From: JAWSVE01 sp050789445
Lineage (GTDB): Bacteria; Pseudomonadota; Gammaproteobacteria; Pseudomonadales; Cellvibrionaceae
Assembly: GCA_050789445.1 (NCBI GenBank)
Contig: JAILXR010000001.1
Span: forward strand, 3,615,317 to 3,679,316
DNA length: 64,000 nt
Reading direction: 5' to 3'
Shown: piece after piece, positions 26,039-32,164 of the stretch
Position numbering within the stretch: position 1 is the stretch's first letter
Layout of the letters: the number at the start of each line of letters is the position of its first letter
Translations under genes and position numbers: made by a program
The notes under the pieces: generated by a model
Told to the model about the DNA's origin: nothing
Database searches by the model: none
What the model saw: the letters and a program-made list of their open reading frames with translations, nothing else

Positions 26039-26783
26039 TGGGCGCACTCTCCTGTAAATTTTCTTTTACGTTTTCTTGTGCGCTTTCTTGAGAATTGTTT
26101 TGAAAGCGAGTTTGTAAATCAATCATCGCTTGTTTTTTTTCTGCTTCAGTTAGATTAATGTCGTTTCTAATTTCTAGACTAGCCGACATCATTATTGCAA
26201 GGCGTCGTTGTTCTGAAAACATTTTTTCTGCCAGCGCCTCGCCTAGTAACTCATCTTGTAGTTGGAATAATTCCGCATGGTCTGGTGTTTTTTTTGTCGA
26301 AAAGTTGTTGCTGTTATTTTTTTCTAGCCAACGCATTTCTATTTCTTTGTAATTTTTGAGCGCGGGTAACAGCGCCACAAACTGCTGACTTGCAGTCGGA
26401 CCAAATTGCTTTTCAAGCAATAATCCCATACGTGCTACTTGTGATTCAGATGTTTGGTCTTGCATAACATCAATGGCTTCCACCAGTGCTGACTCCAGTT
26501 GCGCATTAATCTTTAAATTTCCTTCGGAGTCGGTTTGCAAATAACTCCAAGCGGCCTCGGCGTTAGTGAAGTTAAGCTCGGCAACAATATCGGGAATAGC
26601 CGTTATCGTGAACTTTTGCACAGAGTGATTGATACTAACTTTAGCGCTTTGCCACCACACCAAAGTACTGATGATGACGGAAAAAATAATGAGGATAATG
26701 CGTTGCTGAAAAATAAACGGTCGGCTAACAGCGAGGACAGAAGTCGTATTTGTCGAGGCTGGAGTATTAGTAGTAGGTGACAT
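26031..26783 (-). CDS. Short lipase-foldase (Lif)-like membrane protein, copy 3
   Basis: A 250-residue protein. One transmembrane helix (about residues 27-44, hydrophobic with WW) is followed by a helical domain related to copies 1 and 2: AWSYLQTDSEGNLKINAQLESAL, LLEKQFGPTASQQFVALLPALKNY, LQDELLGEALAEKMFSEQRRL and NLTEAEKKQAMIDLQ. It ends in a Gln/Glu/Asn-rich tail. It is about 120 residues shorter than its relatives, lacking the last helical minidomain. Its stop overlaps the start of the Lnt-like gene by 8 bases, which implies translational coupling. The secreted alpha/beta hydrolase gene lies on the opposite strand just beyond its start, so a foldase role for that hydrolase is a reasonable guess. 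Confidence 0.65.
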   Translation of the reverse strand: MSPTTNTPASTNTTSVLAVSRPFIFQQRIILIIFSVIISTLVWWQSAKVSINHSVQKFTITAIPDIVAELNFTNAEAAWSYLQTDSEGNLKINAQLESALVEAIDVMQDQTSESQVARMGLLLEKQFGPTASQQFVALLPALKNYKEIEMRWLEKNNSNNFSTKKTPDHAELFQLQDELLGEALAEKMFSEQRRLAIMMSASLEIRNDINLTEAEKKQAMIDLQTRFQNNSQESAQENVKENLQESAPSE

Positions 26784-27286
26784 CGCTTAAACCACAATCA
26801 TTACAAGTGAAATAGGGTACAAAGAGTACAGAATCTGAATTCGTTATTGTAGTTTTACAGATCTAGCCGAATTGCATCGTATCAGTAATTTGGCGTCAAA
26901 CTTTATATGAATCAGCACACATTATGTTGGCTTAATCGCGACGGGCGAGTTCTAAAAAGGCTTTCACTCCCAGAACTGAGCAATATCGCGGTGGTTAGAG
27001 CACCTCCCAATGGGGTTCATTTAATATACATCAAAACATCCAAATGAGTTTGATACCGGAGTTACCAGTTCCAGTAAAATTTCGGAGGTCGCGCAATATT
27101 TGTTCAAAAAAAGATTGCCTACAATGCGCCTACAGTGAATTGATAAACACTAAAAAATGCAATATTACTGTAATTAATAATAGAGGTTCCGAATCTCAGC
27201 TGTACCACTGCGAGAAGGATAATTCTCAGATAGTTGAGTTTAGGCACTAACTCATTTAGCTAGAAATAGAAAAGAAGGGTGAAATT
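26784..27286. promoter_or_regulatory. Divergent promoter region of Lif-like and secreted hydrolase genes
   Basis: About 500 bases between divergent genes. A possible sigma-70 promoter for the hydrolase is TTGATA (27140-27145), 17 bases, then TATTAC (27163-27168), giving a leader of roughly 110 bases. A 68-codon open frame (27044-27250) crosses this stretch but has no convincing ribosome site or family. The hydrolase gene has a good AAGGGTG ribosome site just before its ATG. Confidence 0.35.
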
Positions 27287-27976
27287 ATGAATCTTAAAAG
27301 TTTACTAATTGGTGGCTCAGCTATCTTGGCTTGCGGTTTAATGTCTTCAACTGCATTTGCAGGTGATAATGGCGGTAGTGATTGTAGCGTTAGCCGTGCA
27401 ACAGGATCGGGTGCTGTATTTTATGTCCCAAGTGGTGGTGACGGTACTTACAATATCCTAGCGTGGGGTAACGGTACTGGTGGTGGTTCAAGCACTTACC
27501 GTGGTTTGTTAGAAGCTGCAGCAGAAGAGTGTGTTTTAGTAGCCGCTGCTACAACGGCTAGCTCAGGAAGTGGTAGAGATGTAGAAAGTGCGCTTAATCA
27601 AGCGAAGAGCCGTTACAGCAGCATCGTTGGTTCAAATCCAAAAGTATGTACTTCTGGTCACTCACAAGGTGGCGGTGGTGCTTTCAATGCTGCAAATCGT
27701 ACAGATGCAGAGTGCGTTATCGCAGTTCAGCCTGATACTGTTTACACAACTAGCATCTCACGTCCTGTATCAAGCACCACAGATGTTGTTTGTATCTTCA
27801 GCTCTGGTGATACGTTAGCGCCAGCACTTCCTTTCAACGCATCAAACTGCCGTCGTAACTCAACTCGTTACTCACAAGAGAGCACGTCTGGTACTCACTT
27901 TGCACCAACATCTGGTACAGGTGGAGCAGCTGGTGCAGAAATGCGAAACTACATCAGAAACTGGTTAGTTAACTAA
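27287..27976 (+). CDS. Secreted alpha/beta hydrolase (esterase/lipase-like) with six cysteines
   Basis: A 229-residue protein. The signal peptide ends STAFA, giving cleavage after residue 25. The core reads ILAWGNGTGGGSSTY followed by LLEAAAEECVLVAAATT, as in the chlorophyllase/polyester-hydrolase-like branch of alpha/beta hydrolases. The nucleophile elbow is GHSQGG (Ser126). Asp175 (SSGDTLAP) and His204 (GTHFAPTSG) are good candidates for the rest of the triad. The mature part has six cysteines (33, 82, 121, 143, 169, 188), enough for three disulfides, so it probably folds oxidatively outside the cytosol. It likely cleaves esters, polyesters or lipids. A strong ribosome site and terminator suggest a monocistronic, well-expressed gene. 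Divergent from a Lif-like gene. The substrate is unknown. Confidence 0.82.
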   Translation: MNLKSLLIGGSAILACGLMSSTAFAGDNGGSDCSVSRATGSGAVFYVPSGGDGTYNILAWGNGTGGGSSTYRGLLEAAAEECVLVAAATTASSGSGRDVESALNQAKSRYSSIVGSNPKVCTSGHSQGGGGAFNAANRTDAECVIAVQPDTVYTTSISRPVSSTTDVVCIFSSGDTLAPALPFNASNCRRNSTRYSQESTSGTHFAPTSGTGGAAGAEMRNYIRNWLVN

Positions 27977-28000
27977 TCACTCTGAGTTTCTTGTTTCAAT

Positions 28001-28034
28001 AAAAAGCCTCAACCGATAAGGTTGGGGTTTTTTT
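28001..28034 (+). terminator. Rho-independent terminator after the secreted hydrolase gene
   Basis: A stem of CCTCAACC with GGTTGGGG (one G-T pair) and a 5-base loop, preceded by an A-run and followed by seven T residues (28028-28034). It lies 24 bases after the stop codon. Confidence 0.9.
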
Positions 28035-28100
28035 ATTTGTGGTTTATGCTTTGGTTACAGTTCTAATTCTACTTTTAAAGGAATGCAGTAAGGAAATAAC

Positions 28101-28931
28101 ATGAAAAATATAAAGAGTGTTGTCGCGATACTGTTGATGAACACGGTATTCATTAGCGCCTGCAGCGAAAGCGAAAAGCCACAATTAACAAACACGGCCG
28201 ATCAAACCACTGAAAAAACCAAAAAAATAGAAGACGTAAAAGCAACAGAATCAGAAATAATGGCTGATGATACAGAACATGATTTTCAAACCTTAGATGA
28301 TCGTTTTAGTTATGCCTACGGCGCAGATTTAGCAGAAAAATTTAAAGCAGAAGGTATCGAGTTAAATGTTGATATCTTAGCGACCGCCATGCGAGACGCC
28401 TTTAAAGGCGGCGAGATGAAAATGCCTGATGACGAAGTCATCGCGACGCTGTCACTTTATCAAGAAGTATTTTTGAAAAAGAAAGAAAAAGAAAAAGCCA
28501 TAGCCGGAGAAAAAAATAAAAAAGAAGGCGCGATATTCTTAGCCGAAAATGCCAAAAAAGAAGGCGTAGTCATCACAGAAAGTGGTTTGCAATACAGAGT
28601 AATCACAGCCGGTGATGGTGGCTATAAACCGAAATTTGATGATGAAGTACAAGTGCATTACCGCGCAACGTTTATCGACGGCACTGAATTCGATAGTACT
28701 CACAAACGTGGCGAACCTTATAGCGTCAAAGCCAAAATGCTTATCGACGGTTGGGCCGAAGCGCTTCAGCTAATGACAGCAGGTGCCAAATGGGAATTAA
28801 CAATTCCGGCAGAACTTGCATATGGCGAACAAGGCTCCGATCCTTACATCGGACCAAACGCCGTGTTGATTTTTGAAGTGGAATTACTTGAGATTGAGGA
28901 AGGGGAAGAGAAAGAAATCGCCACTCAATAA
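28101..28931 (+). CDS. FkpA/Mip-type FKBP peptidyl-prolyl isomerase lipoprotein
   Basis: A 276-residue protein with a good AAGGAA ribosome site. A lipoprotein signal ends FISAC (Cys21). After a charged linker comes the helical FKBP_N dimerisation domain (DRFSYAYGADLAEKFKAEGIELN, about 68-150). A classic FKBP domain follows, starting ITESGLQYRVITAGDGG and containing VQVHYRATFIDGTEFDSTHKRGEP, AEALQLMTAGAKWEL and PAELAYGEQG. Such proteins are periplasmic chaperone-isomerases, usually V-shaped dimers. The lipid anchor would hold it at the inner or outer membrane. Its position just after the secreted hydrolase suggests help with folding of exported proteins. It marks the left edge of the accessory island. 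Confidence 0.92.
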   Translation: MKNIKSVVAILLMNTVFISACSESEKPQLTNTADQTTEKTKKIEDVKATESEIMADDTEHDFQTLDDRFSYAYGADLAEKFKAEGIELNVDILATAMRDAFKGGEMKMPDDEVIATLSLYQEVFLKKKEKEKAIAGEKNKKEGAIFLAENAKKEGVVITESGLQYRVITAGDGGYKPKFDDEVQVHYRATFIDGTEFDSTHKRGEPYSVKAKMLIDGWAEALQLMTAGAKWELTIPAELAYGEQGSDPYIGPNAVLIFEVELLEIEEGEEKEIATQ

Positions 28932-29038
28932 ATTTAGTATTTTTAAGGTATGAAGTTATTAAATGGCGACTTAAATACGATGGACAACTTCATAGAGATC
29001 AATAAATCTGTCCCTTGATCCTCAACTGTTCAAACGCA

Positions 29039-30124
29039 TCAACGTGGGAAGAAAATTTCCTGTGTTTTGCCTGAACGAATTAAAGCAGCCATAAGCGTTA
29101 CAAAGAGGTCAGGATTTTTTTCTAAAATAGAGAGCCGATCTAAATATTCTTTAATATAACCTTTAATTAAGAAAAGAATCATATCGTAGCCTCCCATATC
29201 ATTTCGTAATCGACGCCACAGTGTTGGGCAGTTTTGTTTTAGTTGGCGGCTTTCCTCAGCAGCCACACCAAGCCAGCCATTGGCTTTAATCAATATTATT
29301 AGCGCAGTAGGTAAACCGCTTTTTCCTGCTTGCATTGACTGCCGCATTTTAACCATGCGGCGTTTAATACGCATATCGTTTTTTGCTTCCGTCATGAGTT
29401 TTTTGGTTATCTTTACTGCTATAACTGCGGCAATTCCTCGCGCCAGACGTTTACCAATTTGCTTTCCTATAAACCGCTGCCCTTTGCTATTTAAGAAATC
29501 AACAGCGCCACTCTCATCGAGTTCTTCATAAGCAGCACCTAAGGCAGATTTAAGTACGCTAGAAACCATGTTTCGATCAATTCCGTCAGGCATTATCAAA
29601 ACGCCCTTCTCGATCATTTCTTGAAGAGCGGACTCTGGAATTAATGATACATATTCATCAATTACCGAAAAAACCAATTGAAAGAGAGGATTATCTGCAA
29701 GATTCAATTCTGCATTTATTAATTTGGTTACATTAACATTCAAAAAATCATAAACCGCATAATTCTCACCGCCAACAGTGTGGACAGCTTCCTGTCCATT
29801 AGCGCCTAAGCCTTCAGCTGTCCGAACTATCCCGCTACCTACGACTTCCGCCTGCCTTATCGTTTCATGGTGAATGCCATCGATGACGCCAGCTAAGGGA
29901 GGTGACGCAGCATCAATCCTATTTAAAAGCTCATGAAAAGTTGTCTCGTGACGTATCACTCGATAAGAGGGGGTGTGACAACCAAAATTACATTCTTGCC
30001 ACTTTTTTTCTATTTGTTTTTGGGTTTGCAGCGGATTAATACTCGAAAATTTTGCAGCATTAAAACCTATCATGTATCGCTTTACACCAAGTTCACTAAT
30101 CAACTCTCCATTATGTGTAGACAT
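29039..30124 (-). CDS. Unrecognised 361-residue protein, accessory
   Basis: I do not recognise this family. The start ATG has AAGGA nine bases upstream. The protein has no signal peptide. The middle (about residues 130-200) is helical and moderately hydrophobic. Residues about 215-245 form a Gly/Arg/Lys/Ala-rich amphipathic stretch (FIGKQIGKRLARGIAAV, then KITKKLM) that could associate with membranes. The C-terminus is helical with many Leu and Ile. Its start lies 18 bases after a lipoprotein gene on the same strand, so the two are probably co-expressed. A toxin or effector with an envelope-located partner is one reading, but nothing here proves it. No nuclease or peptidase motif was seen. 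Confidence 0.6.
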   Translation of the reverse strand: MSTHNGELISELGVKRYMIGFNAAKFSSINPLQTQKQIEKKWQECNFGCHTPSYRVIRHETTFHELLNRIDAASPPLAGVIDGIHHETIRQAEVVGSGIVRTAEGLGANGQEAVHTVGGENYAVYDFLNVNVTKLINAELNLADNPLFQLVFSVIDEYVSLIPESALQEMIEKGVLIMPDGIDRNMVSSVLKSALGAAYEELDESGAVDFLNSKGQRFIGKQIGKRLARGIAAVIAVKITKKLMTEAKNDMRIKRRMVKMRQSMQAGKSGLPTALIILIKANGWLGVAAEESRQLKQNCPTLWRRLRNDMGGYDMILFLIKGYIKEYLDRLSILEKNPDLFVTLMAALIRSGKTQEIFFPR

Positions 30125-30142
30125 TTTCTAAATTCCTTTTTG

Positions 30143-30688
30143 CTATTCAATTGTTGATATAAATAAATCTATAGTTGGATTTAATTTAGGCAGTAATGAT
30201 GATGCATTATTTAGAACTATATAAAACTGTTTCTTTTCTGTAGAAAATTCAAAAACTTCAACGACAAAATCTGCTTCGTAAGGAGCGGGAGATTTTGCAT
30301 GAAAAAACTGGCCTGTGAGGTTACGTCTATCTACCTCTCCAGAATCAATCTTAACAAGATCTCTAGCTTCGCCTTCCGGTATAGAAGCTATTAAATAACG
30401 CTTTATGAAATATTCAATGCTAACAAATGGAGGAATATTATTTTGTGGATATGAGTAGATAGTTATAAAAGTACCCAAATTCGTAACAACACTGATATCT
30501 TTTCCACCAAACTGATTATCTAGTGTCTCAAATGCTTCCCAATCGGCAGGCAGTATGAAATCAACTTGAAACTCCGAATTAGCCTCCTCTACAGAGATGG
30601 GACCAGGTTCCTGCTTCGAACATCCAACAGCACCGATACACAATACAAATAAAAAAGAGAGTAATTTAGATTTGATTAGACTTACCAT
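30143..30688 (-). CDS. Hypothetical lipoprotein, possible PsbP/DcrB-like fold
   Basis: About 181 residues from ATG 30688, which gives a proper lipoprotein signal (LLSFLFVLCIGAVGC). An ATG 24 codons earlier would add an odd leader. The mature part begins FQVDFILPADWEAFET and continues with alternating beta-type segments (DISVVTNLGTFITIYSYP, ADFVVEVFEF, KQFYIVLNNASS). This resembles the DcrB/PsbP-like pattern of an early PxxW motif, but the match is weak. It lies 18 bases before the unrecognised 361-residue gene and is probably its operon partner. In toxin systems small lipoproteins of this kind can be immunity proteins or adaptors; that is inference only. Confidence 0.6.
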   Translation of the reverse strand: MVSLIKSKLLSFLFVLCIGAVGCSKQEPGPISVEEANSEFQVDFILPADWEAFETLDNQFGGKDISVVTNLGTFITIYSYPQNNIPPFVSIEYFIKRYLIASIPEGEARDLVKIDSGEVDRRNLTGQFFHAKSPAPYEADFVVEVFEFSTEKKQFYIVLNNASSLLPKLNPTIDLFISTIE

Positions 30689-30907
30689 AAAGTTCTGAGA
30701 GAGAGCTAAAGAATTACGAGATTTATAGAGTGGATATTGAGCAGTTGAAAGAGGCAGCATTATTTCAAATCCGTTTGTATTATGATTATATTTCCAGCGT
30801 TGAATATACCTGATCCTCTAGCTTGAATGAAGCCGTTTCCTCTGCAGACCTTCTCTTTTAGTTAGATGAACCAAGTTTTTTTGACCTCTTGATTTGGCTT
30901 CTCGCAA

Positions 30908-31120
30908 TTACTCAGTATCAGGAAATTCAACACCGGCTGCATTTAGAACTTGGCGCAAGGGTATATGGCCGACGACTTCGTACTCAACACTCCAACCTTG
31001 CTCAGAATCCCAGTAGTCAGTTTCGATACTGCCCAAACCATTTTCATAAAGAATAGCAATAATATAAAACCCTGATTTTATGGGCTTACCGCTCAACCAT
31101 TTAGGTGTGTTCTTAATCAT
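30908..31120 (-). CDS. Small hypothetical protein, DUF551-like pattern, third gene of TA unit
   Basis: A 70-residue protein. The order W, then KP..SGFYIIAILYENG, then YWDSEQGW, then a proline near HIPL resembles small DUF551-type proteins seen in phages and mobile regions; the match is by eye only. Its ATG begins one base after the stop of the YafO-like toxin gene, so it is translated from the same message. Its role with the toxin-antitoxin pair is unknown. Confidence 0.5.
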   Translation of the reverse strand: MIKNTPKWLSGKPIKSGFYIIAILYENGLGSIETDYWDSEQGWSVEYEVVGHIPLRQVLNAAGVEFPDTE

Positions 31121-31121
31121 A

Positions 31122-31520
31122 TTAATACGCCTCTCTAAATCTTTCTGCTACAGACACAAGGTTATCACGAACATACTTTTCATCCCTTAGCTTTTGATGG
31201 GCATCATTCCAGATAATATCAATCAAACAATATATATTGGGATTGACCAAGCCTTCACAATAGATCAGAAAAATGTCGCTTGTTCTTTTATCTTGCCGAA
31301 GTGGAATGCCTTGAACGATTAACCGCTTGGGAAAAAGATGGATGTGCATTAATTCATTTTGTTTTGCAGACAATGGACGAGCTATATCAACATCCTTACC
31401 AATATAGGTTCCAAGCTGACCGGTGGTTTTGTATAGCTTAAATTCCCGAGCAATTTGACTTATACGAGGATTACTTTCAGACGCAATTTGAAGAACTCGG
31501 GATAATAAGACCTTGGCCAT
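31122..31520 (-). CDS. yafO: YafO-family type II toxin (ribosome-dependent mRNA interferase)
   Basis: A 132-residue protein, the same length as E. coli YafO. The family pattern is visible: MHIHLFPKR, then RTSDIFLIYCEG, then CLIDIIWNDAHQKLRD, and the closing AERFREAY, which parallels YafO's AEAFRMRF ending. YafO cleaves mRNA on translating ribosomes and is held in check by its antitoxin. A strong ribosome site (AGGGAGG) sits inside the end of the small upstream gene, and the two genes are three bases apart. The N-terminal part (residues 1-40) is less like YafO. The cellular target here is inferred from the family. Confidence 0.78.
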   Translation of the reverse strand: MAKVLLSRVLQIASESNPRISQIAREFKLYKTTGQLGTYIGKDVDIARPLSAKQNELMHIHLFPKRLIVQGIPLRQDKRTSDIFLIYCEGLVNPNIYCLIDIIWNDAHQKLRDEKYVRDNLVSVAERFREAY

Positions 31521-31523
31521 AAT

Positions 31524-31667
31524 CTATACCTCCCTGAACTCTTTCCTTTTCGTATCTTTTTCTGCTTTTTTCCTTGACTGATCCATGATTATTTTTAGAG
31601 ATTGAGACTCACTTTGAGATAGCCCAGATTGGGATTTGTTTTCGTTTGATTTTTTATCTACTGGCAT
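31524..31667 (-). CDS. Putative antitoxin of the YafO-like toxin
   Basis: A 47-residue protein starting at ATG 31667, with AAGGGA seven bases upstream. A longer open frame to 31793 exists but lacks a ribosome site. It is highly polar: Ser/Gln-rich in the middle (SGLSQSESQSL) and Lys/Arg/Glu-rich at the end (SRKKAEKDTKRKEF). No DNA-binding domain is evident and it does not look like YafN. Its place directly before the toxin gene, with three bases between them, is the reason for the call. Confidence 0.55.
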   Translation of the reverse strand: MPVDKKSNENKSQSGLSQSESQSLKIIMDQSRKKAEKDTKRKEFREV

Positions 31668-31841
31668 GAAATATTCCCTTAATATAGATGAATAAAATAT
31701 AGGCTCGTCCAATCGGCCTAACGCCAACGCAATGTTTACGTTGAGATTTGAATTGTATAGTGTGTTAGTGATACGGCATAGGTAAACGATCACAGTTTAA
31801 ATAAGTTCGTATTCTTAATGCTATAAAAAACAAAACGTAGG

Positions 31842-31912
31842 TGTCGACCGACGGCAAGTTCGTTTTTCTTGTTTGCCCAAGAAAAACGAACCAAAAAGAA
31901 GGGCGCTCGACA
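31842..31912. repeat. Imperfect palindromic repeat element
   Basis: A perfect inner hairpin with 13-base arms (GTTCGTTTTTCTT at 31858-31870 and its complement at 31879-31891) around an 8-base loop. It is enclosed by outer matching ends TGTCGA (31842-31847) and TCGACA (31907-31912). In translation it gives the FWFVFLGQ-type peptide commonly seen in dispersed proteobacterial intergenic repeats. It is probably a small dispersed or MITE-like element. Confidence 0.6.
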
Positions 31913-32102
31913 TCGCTTAGGTCCTTAATCCCAGTCCTTTTTAAAAAACCGGTCTTATTCGACATCCTGCCTCTCCATCCCTAAATTGCACTTCCTGTGT
32001 AATTTTCTCTTAAAAATAACTTTTCGTTTGGCGCTATGTAGGGAGGGTACATCAAAAAAACTATTTTGTTGTTGGAATGAAAAAGTAAAAGATCAACAAC
32101 AT

Positions 32103-32161
32103 TGACCCCTTGATCTTTTAACGTGGAATCAAGTTTCTCTGACCCCTTGATCGCCTTGATC
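32103..32161. repeat. Direct repeats of a REP-like element
   Basis: The 13-mer TGACCCCTTGATC occurs twice (32103-32115 and 32140-32152), and its last eight bases (CCTTGATC) occur a third time at 32154-32161. The complementary GGGGTCAGAG seen here is typical of dispersed repeats mobilised by RAYT-type transposases in Gammaproteobacteria. No transposase gene is nearby. Confidence 0.5.
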
Positions 32162-32164
32162 GAT

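Larger units (their letters stand above)
31668..32164. other. Non-coding repeat-bearing stretch in the accessory island
   Basis: About 500 bases between the TA unit and the ABC ATPase gene. It holds the TA promoter region, a long imperfect hairpin (31842-31912) and a set of short direct repeats (32103-32161), annotated separately. Open frames here translate repeat sequence and are not believed. The debris suggests past insertion events. Confidence 0.5.

Noticed and set aside
27044..27250. 68-codon plus-strand open frame with four cysteines upstream of the secreted hydrolase
   Set aside because: No convincing ribosome site, no recognisable family, and it covers the likely promoter of the hydrolase gene.
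31765..31965. 66-codon minus-strand open frame before the antitoxin gene
   Set aside because: It reads through the nested palindrome and yields the repeat-derived FWFVFLGQ peptide; no ribosome site or family.
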